Assembly: GCF_001695855.1 (NCBI RefSeq)
Contig: NZ_MBSS01000005.1
Coordinates: forward strand, 1-64,000
Direction of reading: 5' to 3'
Origin: Ensifer sp. LC163
GTDB lineage: Bacteria; Pseudomonadota; Alphaproteobacteria; Rhizobiales; Rhizobiaceae
Length of the DNA: 64,000 bases
The notes below the pieces were generated by a model. It worked only from the letters and a program-made list of their open reading frames with translations. It did no database searches and had not been told where the DNA came from. Position numbers and translations under genes: made by a program. This document shows positions 41,834 to 51,336 of this stretch, in pieces. The number at the start of each line of letters is the position of its first letter. Positions within the stretch are counted from its first letter, which is position 1.

Positions 41834-41854
41834 CGGTGCATTCGGAGAGCGTGC

Positions 41855-43009
41855 ATGTTTTCAAAGTGGCATTTGCCGATGATTTTCGGCGCTTCGATTT
41901 CCCTTCTCTCGGTGACGAACGTGGTCGCGCAGGATGCGCAGCTTCCCACCGTCACCGCGGCCAAGCCGGTCGTTCGCGATGTGATCGACAGCGACGAGTT
42001 CATCGGCCGTTTCGAAGCGGTCGATGAGGTTTCCGTCCGCGCCCGCGTCGGCGGCTATCTCGACGAGGTTAATTTCACCGATGGTGCACTGGTGACGAAG
42101 GGCGACAAACTCTTCGTCATCGATCAGCGCCCCTATCGCACCGCGCTGTCGCAGGCCGAGGCGACGCTCGAGTCGGCGCGTTCGTCTCTCGCCTTTGCCG
42201 AAACGCAGTTCAAGCGGACGGAATCCCTGACCGGGACCGGCACGCTCTCGGTCTCGACGCTTGACGATCACCGCCGTGAACTGCTTTCGGCACAGGCCAG
42301 CGTGCGCGGAGCGGAAGCCGCGGTTGAACGCGCCAAGCTCGATCTCGACTATACGACGATCAGCGCGCCGCTGACTGGCCGTGTCGACCGCCGGCTGATC
42401 TCGACGGGCAACCTCGTTCAGGCCGACCAGACCGTGCTGACGACGATCGTTTCGCTAGATCCGATCGACTTCTACTTCGACGTGGATGAACGTCGTCTGC
42501 TTTCCTATGCGCGTGTTGCCCGCGAACGCGGCAGCGCCCTGCAGGAGGGCGGCGGCTCGCTCGAGGTCATGGTCACGATCGCCGATGCCAACGAGGCGCC
42601 GTTCAAGGGCAAGCTCGATTTCGCCGAGAACCGGCTGGACCAGGCAAGCGGCACGATGCGGGTGCGCGCCCGCTTCGACAATCCCAACTACGTGCTGCAG
42701 CCGGGCCTCTTCGGCCGTGCGGAACTGGAGGGCTCGAACACCTACAAGGCCGTGCTCGTTCCGGATGAAGCAATCGGCGCCGACCAGAACGAACGCATCG
42801 TCTACGAGGTGCGCGAAGACGGCACCGTCGCGACCAAGCCGGTGCGGCTGGGTCCCAAGCTGCACGGCTACCGCGTCATTCGCAGCGGCATGACCGGCGA
42901 CGAAACCATCGTGGTCAACGGCCTGATGCGGGCACGCCCGGGCACCAAGGTGAAGCCTGAGATCGTTGAGCTGCCTCCCGAAGCTCAGGCGACGGAGAGC
43001 GCGCAATGA
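41855..43009 (+). CDS. RND efflux periplasmic adaptor
   Basis: A membrane fusion protein of the AcrA/MexA type, 384 residues. An N-terminal signal is followed by the lipoyl halves (VRARVGGYLDEVNFTDGALV and LDYTTISAPLTGRVDRRLIS), a hairpin between them, a beta-barrel region and a membrane-proximal end. No lipobox is obvious, so anchoring may be by the N-terminal hydrophobic segment. It overlaps the permease gene by 4 nt. GGAGAG serves as ribosome-binding site immediately after the repeat. Confidence 0.93.
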   Translation: MFSKWHLPMIFGASISLLSVTNVVAQDAQLPTVTAAKPVVRDVIDSDEFIGRFEAVDEVSVRARVGGYLDEVNFTDGALVTKGDKLFVIDQRPYRTALSQAEATLESARSSLAFAETQFKRTESLTGTGTLSVSTLDDHRRELLSAQASVRGAEAAVERAKLDLDYTTISAPLTGRVDRRLISTGNLVQADQTVLTTIVSLDPIDFYFDVDERRLLSYARVARERGSALQEGGGSLEVMVTIADANEAPFKGKLDFAENRLDQASGTMRVRARFDNPNYVLQPGLFGRAELEGSNTYKAVLVPDEAIGADQNERIVYEVREDGTVATKPVRLGPKLHGYRVIRSGMTGDETIVVNGLMRARPGTKVKPEIVELPPEAQATESAQ

Positions 43010-46000
43010 GGTTTGCCCATTTCTTCGTAGACCGCCCGATCTTCGCATCGGTGCTTTCGATCGTCTTGCTGATCGTCGGCAGCATTGCCTATTTCCAGCT
43101 GCCTGTGGCGCAGTATCCGGAAATCGCACCTCCGACGATCGTCGTTCGCACGGCCTATCCGGGTGCGGACGCCGAAACCATCGCCAATACGGTGGCAACG
43201 CCGCTGGAGCAGGAAATCAACGGCGTCGAGAACATGCTTTACATGTCCTCCTATTCGACCGCCGACGGTTCGATGGCGCTGACGATCACCTTCAAGCTCG
43301 GAACGGACCTGGATCAGGCCCAGGTTCTGGTGCAGAACCGCGTGTCCATCGCCGAACCGCGCCTGCCCGAAGATGTCCGGCGCATCGGCATCACCACGGC
43401 GAAAAGTTCGCCCGACCTGATGATGGTCGTGCATCTGCTGTCGCCGAACGAACGTTATGACCAGCTTTACGTCTCGAACTATGCCCGCACCCGCATCCGC
43501 GATCTGCTGGTCCGCCTCGACGGCGTCGGCGACGTCATCCTGTTCGGCGAGCGGGAATATGCGCTGCGCGTCTGGCTCGATCCGGAAAAACTCTCGGCCT
43601 ACGCGATGACGGCCGGCGACGTCGTGCAGGCGCTGCGCGAGCAGAACGTGCAGGTCTCGGGCGGTTCGATCGGCGCACCGCCGACACCGGGCGACAGCGC
43701 ATTCCAGTACACGGTCACGACCGACGGTCGCTTCAGCGACGCCCGGCAGTTCCGCTACGTCATCGTCAAGGCGACCGAGAGCGGACGTCTGGTGCAGCTG
43801 CAGGACGTGGCGCGCATCGAGCTTGGTGCCCGCGAATATGTCAACAACAGCTATCTGGACGGCAGTCCGGCAGTGGCGCTCGGCATCTTCTCGCGGCCGG
43901 GCACCAATGCGCTCGACGCGGCCGACGCCATCCAGAAGGTGATGACGGACGTTTCGAAGGACTTTCCAGACGGCCTCGAATATCGGATCGTCTACAATCC
44001 GACCGAGTTCATCTCCGAATCGATCAACGAGGTCTACAAGACGATCGGCGAAGCCGCTATTCTGGTGGCGCTCGTGGTTCTGGTCTTCCTGCAATCCTGG
44101 CGCACGGCGATCATCCCGATCGTGGCGATCCCGGTGTCGCTGGTCGGCACCTTCGCGTTGCTCTACGCCTTCGGCTTCTCGCTCAACATGCTGACATTGT
44201 TCGGTCTGGTGCTGGCAATCGGCATCGTTGTCGACGATGCCATCGTCGTGGTCGAGAACGTCGAGCGAAACCTGGCGCGCGGCATGACCCCGCGCGAGGC
44301 GTCGCACGTGACCATGGACGAAGTGGGGGCAGCGGTCATCGCGATCTCGCTGGTGCTGACCGCCGTCTTCATCCCGACGGCCTTCATCCCCGGTATTGCC
44401 GGCCAGTTCTATCTGCAGTTCGCCGTGACGATTTCGGTGGCGACGGTGATCTCCGCCTTCAATTCGCTGACGCTGTCGCCGGCGCTCGCGGCGATCTTGC
44501 TGAAACCGCATGAGAACGGCCATCACGAAAGCCGTAACCCGCTCACCCGGTTTGGCCGGTCGCTGGCTGATGGCTTCAACAACGGTTTCGACCGCATGGC
44601 CGAAGGCTACGCCTGGATCGTGCGTAAGCTGGTTTCGACAAGAACGGCGCTCGCTGCGGCGCTCATCGTCTTCGTCGGCCTGCTTGGCGCCACCTGGTAC
44701 ATGGCGCAGATCGTCCCGAGCGGCTTTGTGCCGACCATGGACCAGGGTTACGCCATCGTCGTCATTCAGCTTCCGGATGGGGCTTCGCTCGACCGTACCG
44801 ATGCAGTGGTCAAGCGCGCGTCGAAGATCATCCAGGAGGTGCCCGGCGTGAAGAGCGCCGTCGCCTTTGCCGGCTTCAACGGTGCGACCTTTACCAACGC
44901 CTCCAACTCGGGCGTCATCTTTGCCTCCTTCGAGAGTTTCGAAGAGCGCTTGAAACACGGCCAGGGCGCCAACCAGATCATCGGTCAGCTCTATGGCAGC
45001 CTGCAGAGCATCCAGGAGGCCTTCATCATCGCCGTGCCGCCGCCGTCGGTGCGCGGCATCGGCAACTCCGGCGGCTTCAAGATGCAGATCATGGATCGAC
45101 AGAGCGCCGACATGCGCCGCGTGCTGGGGCTTGCCTACCAGATGATGGGCGCTGCCAACCAGACCGAGGGGCTGACCGGGGTCTTCACGACGTTCTCGGC
45201 GTCGAGCCCGCAATACTTCCTGGCGATCGACCGCGACAAGGCCAGGACGTTGAACGTGCCGATCCCGAATATCTTCGAGGCGCTGTCGATCAACCTCGGC
45301 ACCTCCTATGTCAACGACTTCAACGCCTTCGGCCGCGTCTATCAGGTGCGGGCGCAGGCGGACCAGCAATACCGTCTGGAGCGGGACGATATCCTGGCGT
45401 TGAAAGTCCGTTCGGCCACTGGCGCCCTGGTGCCGATGGGCACGCTGGTGGAGATCCGCGACACGGCGGGTCCTGCCCTCGTGCAGCGCTACAACATGTA
45501 CGTATCGGTGCCGATACAGGGCAATCCTGCGCCCGGCATTTCGACCGGCACGGCTCTCGACAAGATGGAGGCGCTCGCCGCCCAGCTATTGCCGCAGGGA
45601 ACGACCTTCGAGTGGACGGAACTCGCCTTCCAGGAACGCCAGACCGGCAACACCGCGGTTTTCATCTTCGCGCTGTCGGTCGTCTTCGTGTTCCTGGCGC
45701 TTGCGGCCCAGTATGAAAGCTGGGTACTGCCGCTGGCGATCATCCTGATCGTGCCGCTCGGCGTGCTTGCAGCGCTGGTCGGCGTGTTCGCCCGTGGTCT
45801 CGACAACAACGTGCTGACCCAGATCGGGCTCATCGTGCTGATCGGCCTTGCAGCCAAGAACGCGATTCTGATCGTCGAGTTTGCACGGCAAGGCGAGGAC
45901 GAGGGCAAGACGCCGGTCGAGGCGGCAGTGGAGGCGAGCCAGCTGCGCCTGCGGCCGATCCTGATGACGGCCTTCGCCTTCATTCTCGGCGTCGTGCCGT

Positions 46001-46185
46001 TGATGATCGCCACGGGACCGGGTGCCGAAATGCGCCAGTCGCTTGGAACGGCGGTGTTCTCCGGCATGCTGGGCGTGACCTTCCTCGGCCTGTTCCTGAC
46101 GCCGGTCTTCTACGTCGCGCTGCGTTCGCTGCGCCGGCGCAAGCCGGCTTCGGCGGCCGAACCGATGGCGACGCCGGCCGAGTAA
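43006..46185 (+). CDS. RND multidrug efflux permease (HAE1 family)
   Basis: A proton-driven inner-membrane pump of the AcrB type, 1059 residues. It begins FAHFFVDRPIFASVLSIVLL and has 12 helices and two large periplasmic loops. The proton relay is visible in GLVLAIGIVVDDAIVVVENVERN (two adjacent Asp in helix 4) and the relay lysine in LIGLAAKNAILIVEFA (helix 10). The substrate is unknown. No outer-membrane TolC partner or local regulator is encoded here. A perfect hairpin follows 25 nt downstream. Confidence 0.96.
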   Translation: MRFAHFFVDRPIFASVLSIVLLIVGSIAYFQLPVAQYPEIAPPTIVVRTAYPGADAETIANTVATPLEQEINGVENMLYMSSYSTADGSMALTITFKLGTDLDQAQVLVQNRVSIAEPRLPEDVRRIGITTAKSSPDLMMVVHLLSPNERYDQLYVSNYARTRIRDLLVRLDGVGDVILFGEREYALRVWLDPEKLSAYAMTAGDVVQALREQNVQVSGGSIGAPPTPGDSAFQYTVTTDGRFSDARQFRYVIVKATESGRLVQLQDVARIELGAREYVNNSYLDGSPAVALGIFSRPGTNALDAADAIQKVMTDVSKDFPDGLEYRIVYNPTEFISESINEVYKTIGEAAILVALVVLVFLQSWRTAIIPIVAIPVSLVGTFALLYAFGFSLNMLTLFGLVLAIGIVVDDAIVVVENVERNLARGMTPREASHVTMDEVGAAVIAISLVLTAVFIPTAFIPGIAGQFYLQFAVTISVATVISAFNSLTLSPALAAILLKPHENGHHESRNPLTRFGRSLADGFNNGFDRMAEGYAWIVRKLVSTRTALAAALIVFVGLLGATWYMAQIVPSGFVPTMDQGYAIVVIQLPDGASLDRTDAVVKRASKIIQEVPGVKSAVAFAGFNGATFTNASNSGVIFASFESFEERLKHGQGANQIIGQLYGSLQSIQEAFIIAVPPPSVRGIGNSGGFKMQIMDRQSADMRRVLGLAYQMMGAANQTEGLTGVFTTFSASSPQYFLAIDRDKARTLNVPIPNIFEALSINLGTSYVNDFNAFGRVYQVRAQADQQYRLERDDILALKVRSATGALVPMGTLVEIRDTAGPALVQRYNMYVSVPIQGNPAPGISTGTALDKMEALAAQLLPQGTTFEWTELAFQERQTGNTAVFIFALSVVFVFLALAAQYESWVLPLAIILIVPLGVLAALVGVFARGLDNNVLTQIGLIVLIGLAAKNAILIVEFARQGEDEGKTPVEAAVEASQLRLRPILMTAFAFILGVVPLMIATGPGAEMRQSLGTAVFSGMLGVTFLGLFLTPVFYVALRSLRRRKPASAAEPMATPAE

Positions 46186-46210
46186 CACGAGCGCAACGCT
46201 GCTTGTGATC

Positions 46211-46240
46211 CAGCGCCCCGGCGGAAACGCCGGGGCGCTG
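46211..46240 (+). terminator. Perfect 13-bp hairpin after the RND permease
   Basis: CAGCGCCCCGGCG and CGCCGGGGCGCTG around GAAA, without a T-run. A probable 3'-end structure of the efflux mRNA. Confidence 0.6.
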
Positions 46241-46382
46241 CGTTGTGAGCGGGGCGACCGATACTGTTCGCAATGCCAGCACAATGACGCAAACGTGAGC
46301 GCTGGCCGCACCTTTGTCGCTGGACGTGACGGCGGGCTTGAACAATCCTCCCTTCGCCCGTGACGGCGGCGTTTCTCGACCT

Positions 46383-46485
46383 ACAGCGCCGTGCGTCAAA
46401 TATGACGCGCAAAGGACGCTGTAACGCTCTTAATTTGCTGCATAATTTTCTCCTTAAATCGATTCCGATTTAAGGAATTATGCAG
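46383..46485 (-). repeat. Two-module palindromic repeat, copy E
   Basis: Inverted relative to copy D: module 2 at 46383-46422 (ACAGCGCC...GGACGCTGT), module 1 at 46438-46485 (CTGCATAATTTTC...GAATTATGCAG). With copy D it brackets the RND operon in opposite orientation. Confidence 0.9.
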
Positions 46486-46587
46486 TAGACGCGTTCGCTG
46501 CCGATACTGTCGAACGGCCCGCACGACCTGTACCCATGCCGAAATCTGCTTGAGCACAGGGCATGCGCGAGGTGTGAAAGGTGAAGG

Positions 46588-47424
46588 ATGATGCTCCGCT
46601 ACCTTGCCTACACTTTTGCTGCCATCTGGCTACTGCATGCCTTCTGGCCATCGGTCGCGCATGCACAGGCAGCGCCTGCGCAGGTAAGCCAATGCCAGGC
46701 GATTGCCGAGACGTTGCCGCAGGCCACTTTCGCCAGTTTCACACCGGCCGCCGCCACCGAAGGGCAGACGGCCGCTGGTGAAGTGACGATCACCTATCTC
46801 GGTCATTCCACCTTTCTGATCGAGACGCCCGGCGGCGTCTCGATCGCCACGGACTATAACGGCTGGTTCCGCCCGTCGGCGCCGCCGACGGTGGCGACGA
46901 TGAACAAGGCGCATTCCAGCCACTACACACTGACGCCGGATCCGGCGATCCGCACGGTGCTGCATGGTTGGGGTGACGATGGCGAGCCGGCTCGGCACGA
47001 CCTCGTCGTCGGCGACACCTATATCCGCAATGTCACCACGGACATTCGCTCCGGCGCCACGACGATGGAGCACGATGGCAACTCCATCTTCATCTTCGAG
47101 GTGGCGGGCCTGTGCATCGGCCATCTCGGCCATCTGCACCATGAGCTCGACGACAGCCACTACCGGCAGATCGGCAGGCTTGACATCTTGATGGTGCCGG
47201 TCGATGGCGGGCTGACGATGGGAGCCGAAAGCATGAGCCGTGTGGTTTCGCGACTGCGCGCAGCACTGATCCTGCCAATGCATCGGCGCGGGCCCCCGAT
47301 CAATGCCTTCCTCGATATGTTCGGCGATGATTTCGACAGGAGCTTTGCGACAGGGGCGAGCGTCAAAGTTTCGCTGCGTTCCTTGCCAAGCAAACCACTG
47401 ATTTATATTCTCCAGGGCGTCTGA
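46588..47424 (+). CDS. Exported MBL-fold metallo-hydrolase
   Basis: The 278-residue protein has a signal peptide (AAIWLLHAFWPSVAHA) and then a UlaG-like metallo-beta-lactamase fold: ITYLGHSTFLIETPGGVSIATDYNG, HSSHYTLTP, CIGHLGHLHHELDD and ALILPMHRRG supply potential metal ligands. The HxHxDH motif is altered to HSSH, as in UlaG-related members. The substrate is unknown; the location should be periplasmic. It precedes the DUF6636-like gene by 16 nt in a probable operon. Confidence 0.82.
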   Translation: MMLRYLAYTFAAIWLLHAFWPSVAHAQAAPAQVSQCQAIAETLPQATFASFTPAAATEGQTAAGEVTITYLGHSTFLIETPGGVSIATDYNGWFRPSAPPTVATMNKAHSSHYTLTPDPAIRTVLHGWGDDGEPARHDLVVGDTYIRNVTTDIRSGATTMEHDGNSIFIFEVAGLCIGHLGHLHHELDDSHYRQIGRLDILMVPVDGGLTMGAESMSRVVSRLRAALILPMHRRGPPINAFLDMFGDDFDRSFATGASVKVSLRSLPSKPLIYILQGV

Positions 47425-47440
47425 ACATCGGGATTGCCCA

Positions 47441-47923
47441 ATGAAGTTGTCAGTGGTCGGCGTACTCGTCTTTTTGTCCCTTTCAACCATGGCACAGGCC
47501 GGCGGCGCGCCGGCGCCGCGCATGCCGTCTCCCGATACTCAGCAACCGCAAAGCGTTCCCCTGGCGACTGCCGCGCCCGTTGCCGAGCAGGAGGAGTTCG
47601 TGATGCCGTCCGGCAATATCGGCTGCATCTATACGCCCGCCGGCGGCACGGCGACCTACCAGCCGGCCGACGGCGGGCCGGAACTCGCCTGCGATATCAT
47701 CGCGCCGCGTTATGTCAGGGCAATGCTCGGGCGCGCCGGTGCGGCAACGATCAATCGCGAGGTTGGCGATCCCAGTTGCTGTTCCGCCGGGCCGGTGCTC
47801 GAATACGGGGCGACATGGTCGGGCGGTCCCTTTTCCTGCATCTCGGAACGAACGGGTCTTTCCTGCCGCCGCGAGGACGGCCATGCCTTCGTTCTCAGCC
47901 GCGCGAGCATCTCCGCCAACTGA
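47441..47923 (+). CDS. Secreted cysteine-containing protein, DUF6636-like
   Basis: A 160-residue exported protein: a signal peptide ending in MAQA, a Pro/Gln-rich linker, then [39 protein letters not shown] and [20 protein letters not shown]. The MPSxNIxC opening and a series of cysteines are typical of DUF6636-type secreted domains, whose role is unknown. Several disulfides are likely. Confidence 0.7.
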   Translation: MKLSVVGVLVFLSLSTMAQAGGAPAPRMPSPDTQQPQSVPLATAAPVAEQEEFVMPSGNIGCIYTPAGGTATYQPADGGPELACDIIAPRYVRAMLGRAGAATINREVGDPSCCSAGPVLEYGATWSGGPFSCISERTGLSCRREDGHAFVLSRASISAN

Positions 47924-48009
47924 AAAGAAACGCCCCCTTCTGGACGGAAAGCGGCAATAAAACTATAAGGCGGCCCATTCCATTCAAATTCATGCATGCA
48001 GAGGGTGCC

Positions 48010-48756
48010 ATGGCTGGCCATTCACAGTTCAAGAACATCATGCACCGCAAGGGCCGTCAGGACGCGGTGCGCTCCAAAATGTTTTCCAAGCTCGCGCGCG
48101 AAATCACGGTTGCCGCCAAGACCGGCATGCCCGATCCGGCAATGAACGCGCGCCTGCGCCTGGCGATCCAGAACGCCAAGGCGCAGTCGATGCCGAAGGA
48201 CAACATCGAACGCGCGATCAAGAAGGCCTCCGGCGGCGACGCGGAGAACTACGAAGAAGTCCGTTACGAAGGTTACGGCCCGGGCGGCGTGGCCGTTATC
48301 GTCGAGGCGCTGACCGACAACCGCAACCGTACCGCCTCCAACGTCCGCTCGACCTTCACCAAGGCCGGCGGCGCGCTCGGTGAAACCGGTTCGGTTTCCT
48401 TCTCCTTCGACCGTGTTGGCGAGATCACCTACAAGCTTTCGGTCGGCGACGCGGACAAGGTGATGGAAGCTGCGATCGAGGCCGGTGCCGACGACGTGAC
48501 GACCGACGAGGAAGGCCACACGATCATCTGCGGCTTCGAGGCGATCGGCGAAGTTTCGAAGGCGCTCGAAGATACGCTCGGCGAAGCTGAAACCGTCAAT
48601 GCGATCTGGAAGGCGCAGAACACCGTGCCGGTCGACGAGGAGAAGGCACAGTCGCTGATGAAGCTCATCGACATCCTCGAAGACGACGATGACGTCCAGA
48701 ACGTCTATTCGAACTTCGAAGTGTCCGACGAAGTCATGGCGAAGCTTTCCGCCTGA
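48010..48756 (+). CDS. yebC: YebC/PmpR family protein
   Basis: The 248-residue protein matches YebC exactly in length and sequence: [53 protein letters not shown] and [19 protein letters not shown]. It binds DNA as a regulator in some bacteria, and recent work ties the family to relief of ribosome stalling. It lies upstream of ruvCAB, as in many alphaproteobacteria, though two genes now intervene. Confidence 0.96.
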   Translation: MAGHSQFKNIMHRKGRQDAVRSKMFSKLAREITVAAKTGMPDPAMNARLRLAIQNAKAQSMPKDNIERAIKKASGGDAENYEEVRYEGYGPGGVAVIVEALTDNRNRTASNVRSTFTKAGGALGETGSVSFSFDRVGEITYKLSVGDADKVMEAAIEAGADDVTTDEEGHTIICGFEAIGEVSKALEDTLGEAETVNAIWKAQNTVPVDEEKAQSLMKLIDILEDDDDVQNVYSNFEVSDEVMAKLSA

Positions 48757-48788
48757 ACCGGATCTTTCCGCCTAGAAGATTTTGATTT

Positions 48789-48816
48789 ACCCGTGTCCGG
48801 CAGGGCACGGGTTTTT
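48789..48816 (+). terminator. Terminator of yebC
   Basis: Ten-pair stem ACCCGTGTCC/GGGCACGGGT (one G-T pair), 4-nt loop, followed by TTTTT. Confidence 0.8.
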
Positions 48817-48831
48817 CTTTGGGTACCACCG

Positions 48832-49467
48832 ATGAAGTATGAGTTCGCGATCTTTGATTTCGATGGCACGCTTGCCGATACGGCGGCGTGGTTCATGGCG
48901 GCGAGCAACCTTGCGGCCGCGCACTTCGGGTTTCGCCAGTTGTCGGTGGAGGAGTTCAACGGGCTGCGCGCCATGGGCAGTCGCGAGATCATCGCGCATC
49001 TGGGCGTGCCGATGTGGAAGCTGCCGCGGATTGCTACCTTCATGCGGCAGGAGATGGCCACCCAAGCGCAGGCGATCCAGCTTTTCCCCGGCGTTCCGGA
49101 AATGCTGACGGGGGTGAAGTCGGCCGGAGTCGGCATTGCCGTCGTCAGTTCGAATGGCGAAGCTGCCATCCGCAGGGCGCTGGGCGAGACCGCCGCTGCT
49201 GTTGACCTGTTCGAATGCGGCGCGACCCTGTTCGGCAAGGCGCAGCATTTCAAGAGGGTCGTCAAGTTCGCCGGCATCGACCCGTCGCGCATCCTTGCGA
49301 TTGGCGACGAGGCCCGTGACATCGAGGCTGCCCGCCAGGCGCGGATCGCGGCCGGCGCCGTCGGCTGGGGCTATGCCGACCCGACGTTTCTGAAATCGCT
49401 TGGGCCGGATCGTTTCTTCGACCGCATGGACGAGATCCCGCCGGCCTTTCGGGTCACGGAGTGCTGA
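48832..49467 (+). CDS. HAD family hydrolase
   Basis: A 211-residue phosphatase-type HAD protein. Motif I is FAIFDFDGTLADTA (nucleophile Asp9), motif II VVSSNG, motif III lysine in GKAQHFKRVV, and motif IV AIGDEARDIEAARQA. The alpha-helical cap is of subclass I, similar to phosphoglycolate phosphatase-like proteins. The substrate cannot be named. It starts 13 nt after the yebC terminator. Confidence 0.88.
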   Translation: MKYEFAIFDFDGTLADTAAWFMAASNLAAAHFGFRQLSVEEFNGLRAMGSREIIAHLGVPMWKLPRIATFMRQEMATQAQAIQLFPGVPEMLTGVKSAGVGIAVVSSNGEAAIRRALGETAAAVDLFECGATLFGKAQHFKRVVKFAGIDPSRILAIGDEARDIEAARQARIAAGAVGWGYADPTFLKSLGPDRFFDRMDEIPPAFRVTEC

Positions 49468-49480
49468 CGCATCATGCTTT

Positions 49481-49586
49481 ACAGCGCCGCGCGTCTATTT
49501 AGACGCGCAAAGGTCGCTGTAACACTTGGAGTTACTGCATAATTTTGTCCTTAAATCGATTCCGATTTAAGGACAAAATTATGCAG
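49481..49586 (-). repeat. Two-module palindromic repeat, copy F
   Basis: Module 2 at 49481-49520, module 1 at 49535-49586. Module 1 has the longest perfect arms in the window (CTGCATAATTTTGTCCTTAA and its complement). It lies between convergent genes, 8 nt from the LLM stop. Confidence 0.92.
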
Positions 49587-49593
49587 TAAGGCG

Positions 49594-50580
49594 TCAAGCT
49601 CGCTGTGCCTCGGCGAAGAGGCGGAGCGACTTGAGACGGGCATCCATGTCGAAGATCGGCATCGAGATGATCAGTTCGTCGGCCTTCGTCTGGCCGAGGA
49701 ACGTTTCGATCTTCCTGTGGATCGTCTCCGGTCCGCCGACGATGGCGTAGGACATCGCGTGATCCACGAAGATCTTTTCATCCGAACTCCACAGCCCATC
49801 CATCGACGCGACCGGTGCCGGGAACCGGCCGCGGGCGTTGCGTCGCAAGGCGACGAAGGATTGCTGCATCGACGTGAAGAGATAGTTCGCCTCTTCATCG
49901 GTGGCCGCCGCCACGCCCATGACGCCGACCATCACATGCGGCTTGTCCAGCGTTTGCGAAGGTGTGAAGCGTTCGCGATAGATTTCGAGGGCCGACAGCA
50001 GCATGTCGGGCGCAAAATGCGAAGCGAAGGCGAAGGGCAGGCCGAGCATGCCGGCAAGATGGGCGCTGTAGTGGCTCGAGCCCAGGAGCCAGATCGGTAC
50101 ATTGGTGTCGGCACCTGGAACCGCGATGATCGTCTGATCCTCGGCGACGGGCCCGAGCAGCGCCTGCAGCTCGACGACGTCGTTGGGGAAGTTGTTGGCG
50201 CTCGCTTCCATGTTGCGGCGCAAGGCCTGGGCGGTGCGCATGTCGGTGCCCGGCGCACGGCCAAGCCCGAGATCGATGCGGCCGGGATAGAGCGCAGCGA
50301 GCGTTCCGAACTGTTCGGCGATCACCAGCGGCGAGTGGTTCGGCAGCATGATGCCGCCGGAGCCGACGCGGATCGTCTTCGTTCCTGCGGCCACATGGGA
50401 GATGACGATCGAGGTCGCAGCGCTGGCGATGCCCTTCATGCCGTGGTGTTCGGCCAGCCAGAACCGCTTGTAGCCGTTTTCCTCGGCCGCCTGCGCCAGC
50501 CGCCTTGAGTTTTCGAGCGACTGGGCGACGCTGCCGCCTTCGGTGATCGGGGAGAGATCGAGGACGGAGAACGTCGCCAT
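49594..50580 (-). CDS. LLM class flavin-dependent oxidoreductase
   Basis: A 328-residue luciferase-like monooxygenase: [60 protein letters not shown] and [12 protein letters not shown] are typical of this MsnO8-like group. It is an FMN or F420-type (beta/alpha)8 barrel; the substrate is unknown. The ATG at 50580 gives a clean strand 1. It is inserted between yebC and ruvC on the opposite strand. Confidence 0.92.
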   Translation of the reverse strand: MATFSVLDLSPITEGGSVAQSLENSRRLAQAAEENGYKRFWLAEHHGMKGIASAATSIVISHVAAGTKTIRVGSGGIMLPNHSPLVIAEQFGTLAALYPGRIDLGLGRAPGTDMRTAQALRRNMEASANNFPNDVVELQALLGPVAEDQTIIAVPGADTNVPIWLLGSSHYSAHLAGMLGLPFAFASHFAPDMLLSALEIYRERFTPSQTLDKPHVMVGVMGVAAATDEEANYLFTSMQQSFVALRRNARGRFPAPVASMDGLWSSDEKIFVDHAMSYAIVGGPETIHRKIETFLGQTKADELIISMPIFDMDARLKSLRLFAEAQRA

Positions 50581-50751
50581 GAGCAAGGCCTTTGTTGAGC
50601 GAAATTGATTGAATGCCTATGTAAGGTCAAAATTCCTCAATCCAAGGGTGGTCACCGAGATTTCCGGCCGGGGCACTTGCTCTGTGTGGATGTTTTTGTT
50701 TTGTTCACTTTTTGCTGGCAGCGTCCAGACGCGCAGCATAGGGTGAATTTC

Positions 50752-51264
50752 ATGCAGACCACGATTCGCATCATCGGCATCGATCCGGGCCTTCGCCGTA
50801 CCGGCTGGGGCATCATCGAAACGCTCGGCAATTCGCTGCGCTTCGTCGCGTCCGGGACGGTGACATCGGACGGCGACATGGATCTCGCCTCGCGTCTCTG
50901 CCAGCTGCATGATGGCCTCGCGGAAGTCGTGCACAGCTATCAGCCGCACGAGGCGGCTGTGGAGCAGACTTTCGTCAACAAGGACGCGACGGCGACGCTG
51001 AAGCTCGGGCAGGCACGCGGCATCGCCATGCTGGTGCCGGCGCGCGCGGGCTTGAGGGTCGCCGAATATGCGCCGAATGCGGTGAAGAAGGCCGTCATCG
51101 GCGTCGGCCATGGCGAAAAGCAGCAGATCCACATGATGTTGAAGGTCCTGATGCCGAAGGCGGAGTTCAAGGGCAATGACGCTGCCGACGCGCTGGCGAT
51201 CGCCATTTGCCACGCGCACAACCGCCTGTCGGTGACCAGCCGGCTTGCCGCCCTGATGGGGTAG
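50752..51264 (+). CDS. ruvC: Holliday junction resolvase RuvC
   Basis: RuvC cuts Holliday junctions with RuvAB. The 170-residue protein has the catalytic carboxylates in [14 protein letters not shown] (first Asp), [21 protein letters not shown] (Glu) and [16 protein letters not shown] (Asp pair). ATG 50752 matches the family start. It leads a ruvC-ruvA-ruvB operon with 72- and 87-nt gaps. Confidence 0.97.
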   Translation: MQTTIRIIGIDPGLRRTGWGIIETLGNSLRFVASGTVTSDGDMDLASRLCQLHDGLAEVVHSYQPHEAAVEQTFVNKDATATLKLGQARGIAMLVPARAGLRVAEYAPNAVKKAVIGVGHGEKQQIHMMLKVLMPKAEFKGNDAADALAIAICHAHNRLSVTSRLAALMG

Positions 51265-51336
51265 TTGCACTGGTGCCGTTAATTTCCGATGGTCGGTCCG
51301 ATCATCCCGCAATCCATCCATGAGAGACGACGCCAC

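Larger units (their letters stand above)
41450..41854. other. Intergenic region before the RND operon, 405 nt
   Basis: Holds the phosphoesterase terminator, about 200 nt of unassigned sequence (41522-41730) with no convincing reading frame, and repeat copy D, which abuts the efflux operon's ribosome-binding site. No regulator gene is present. Confidence 0.6.
46186..46587. other. Intergenic region after the RND operon, 402 nt
   Basis: Contains the perfect hairpin at 46211-46240, about 140 nt of unassigned sequence, and repeat copy E. No reading frame is convincing. Confidence 0.6.

Noticed and set aside
50690-50751. SOS box (GTTC-N7-GTTC) upstream of ruvC
   Set aside because: GTTCACTTTTTGCTG has the first half-site only; the second half does not match.
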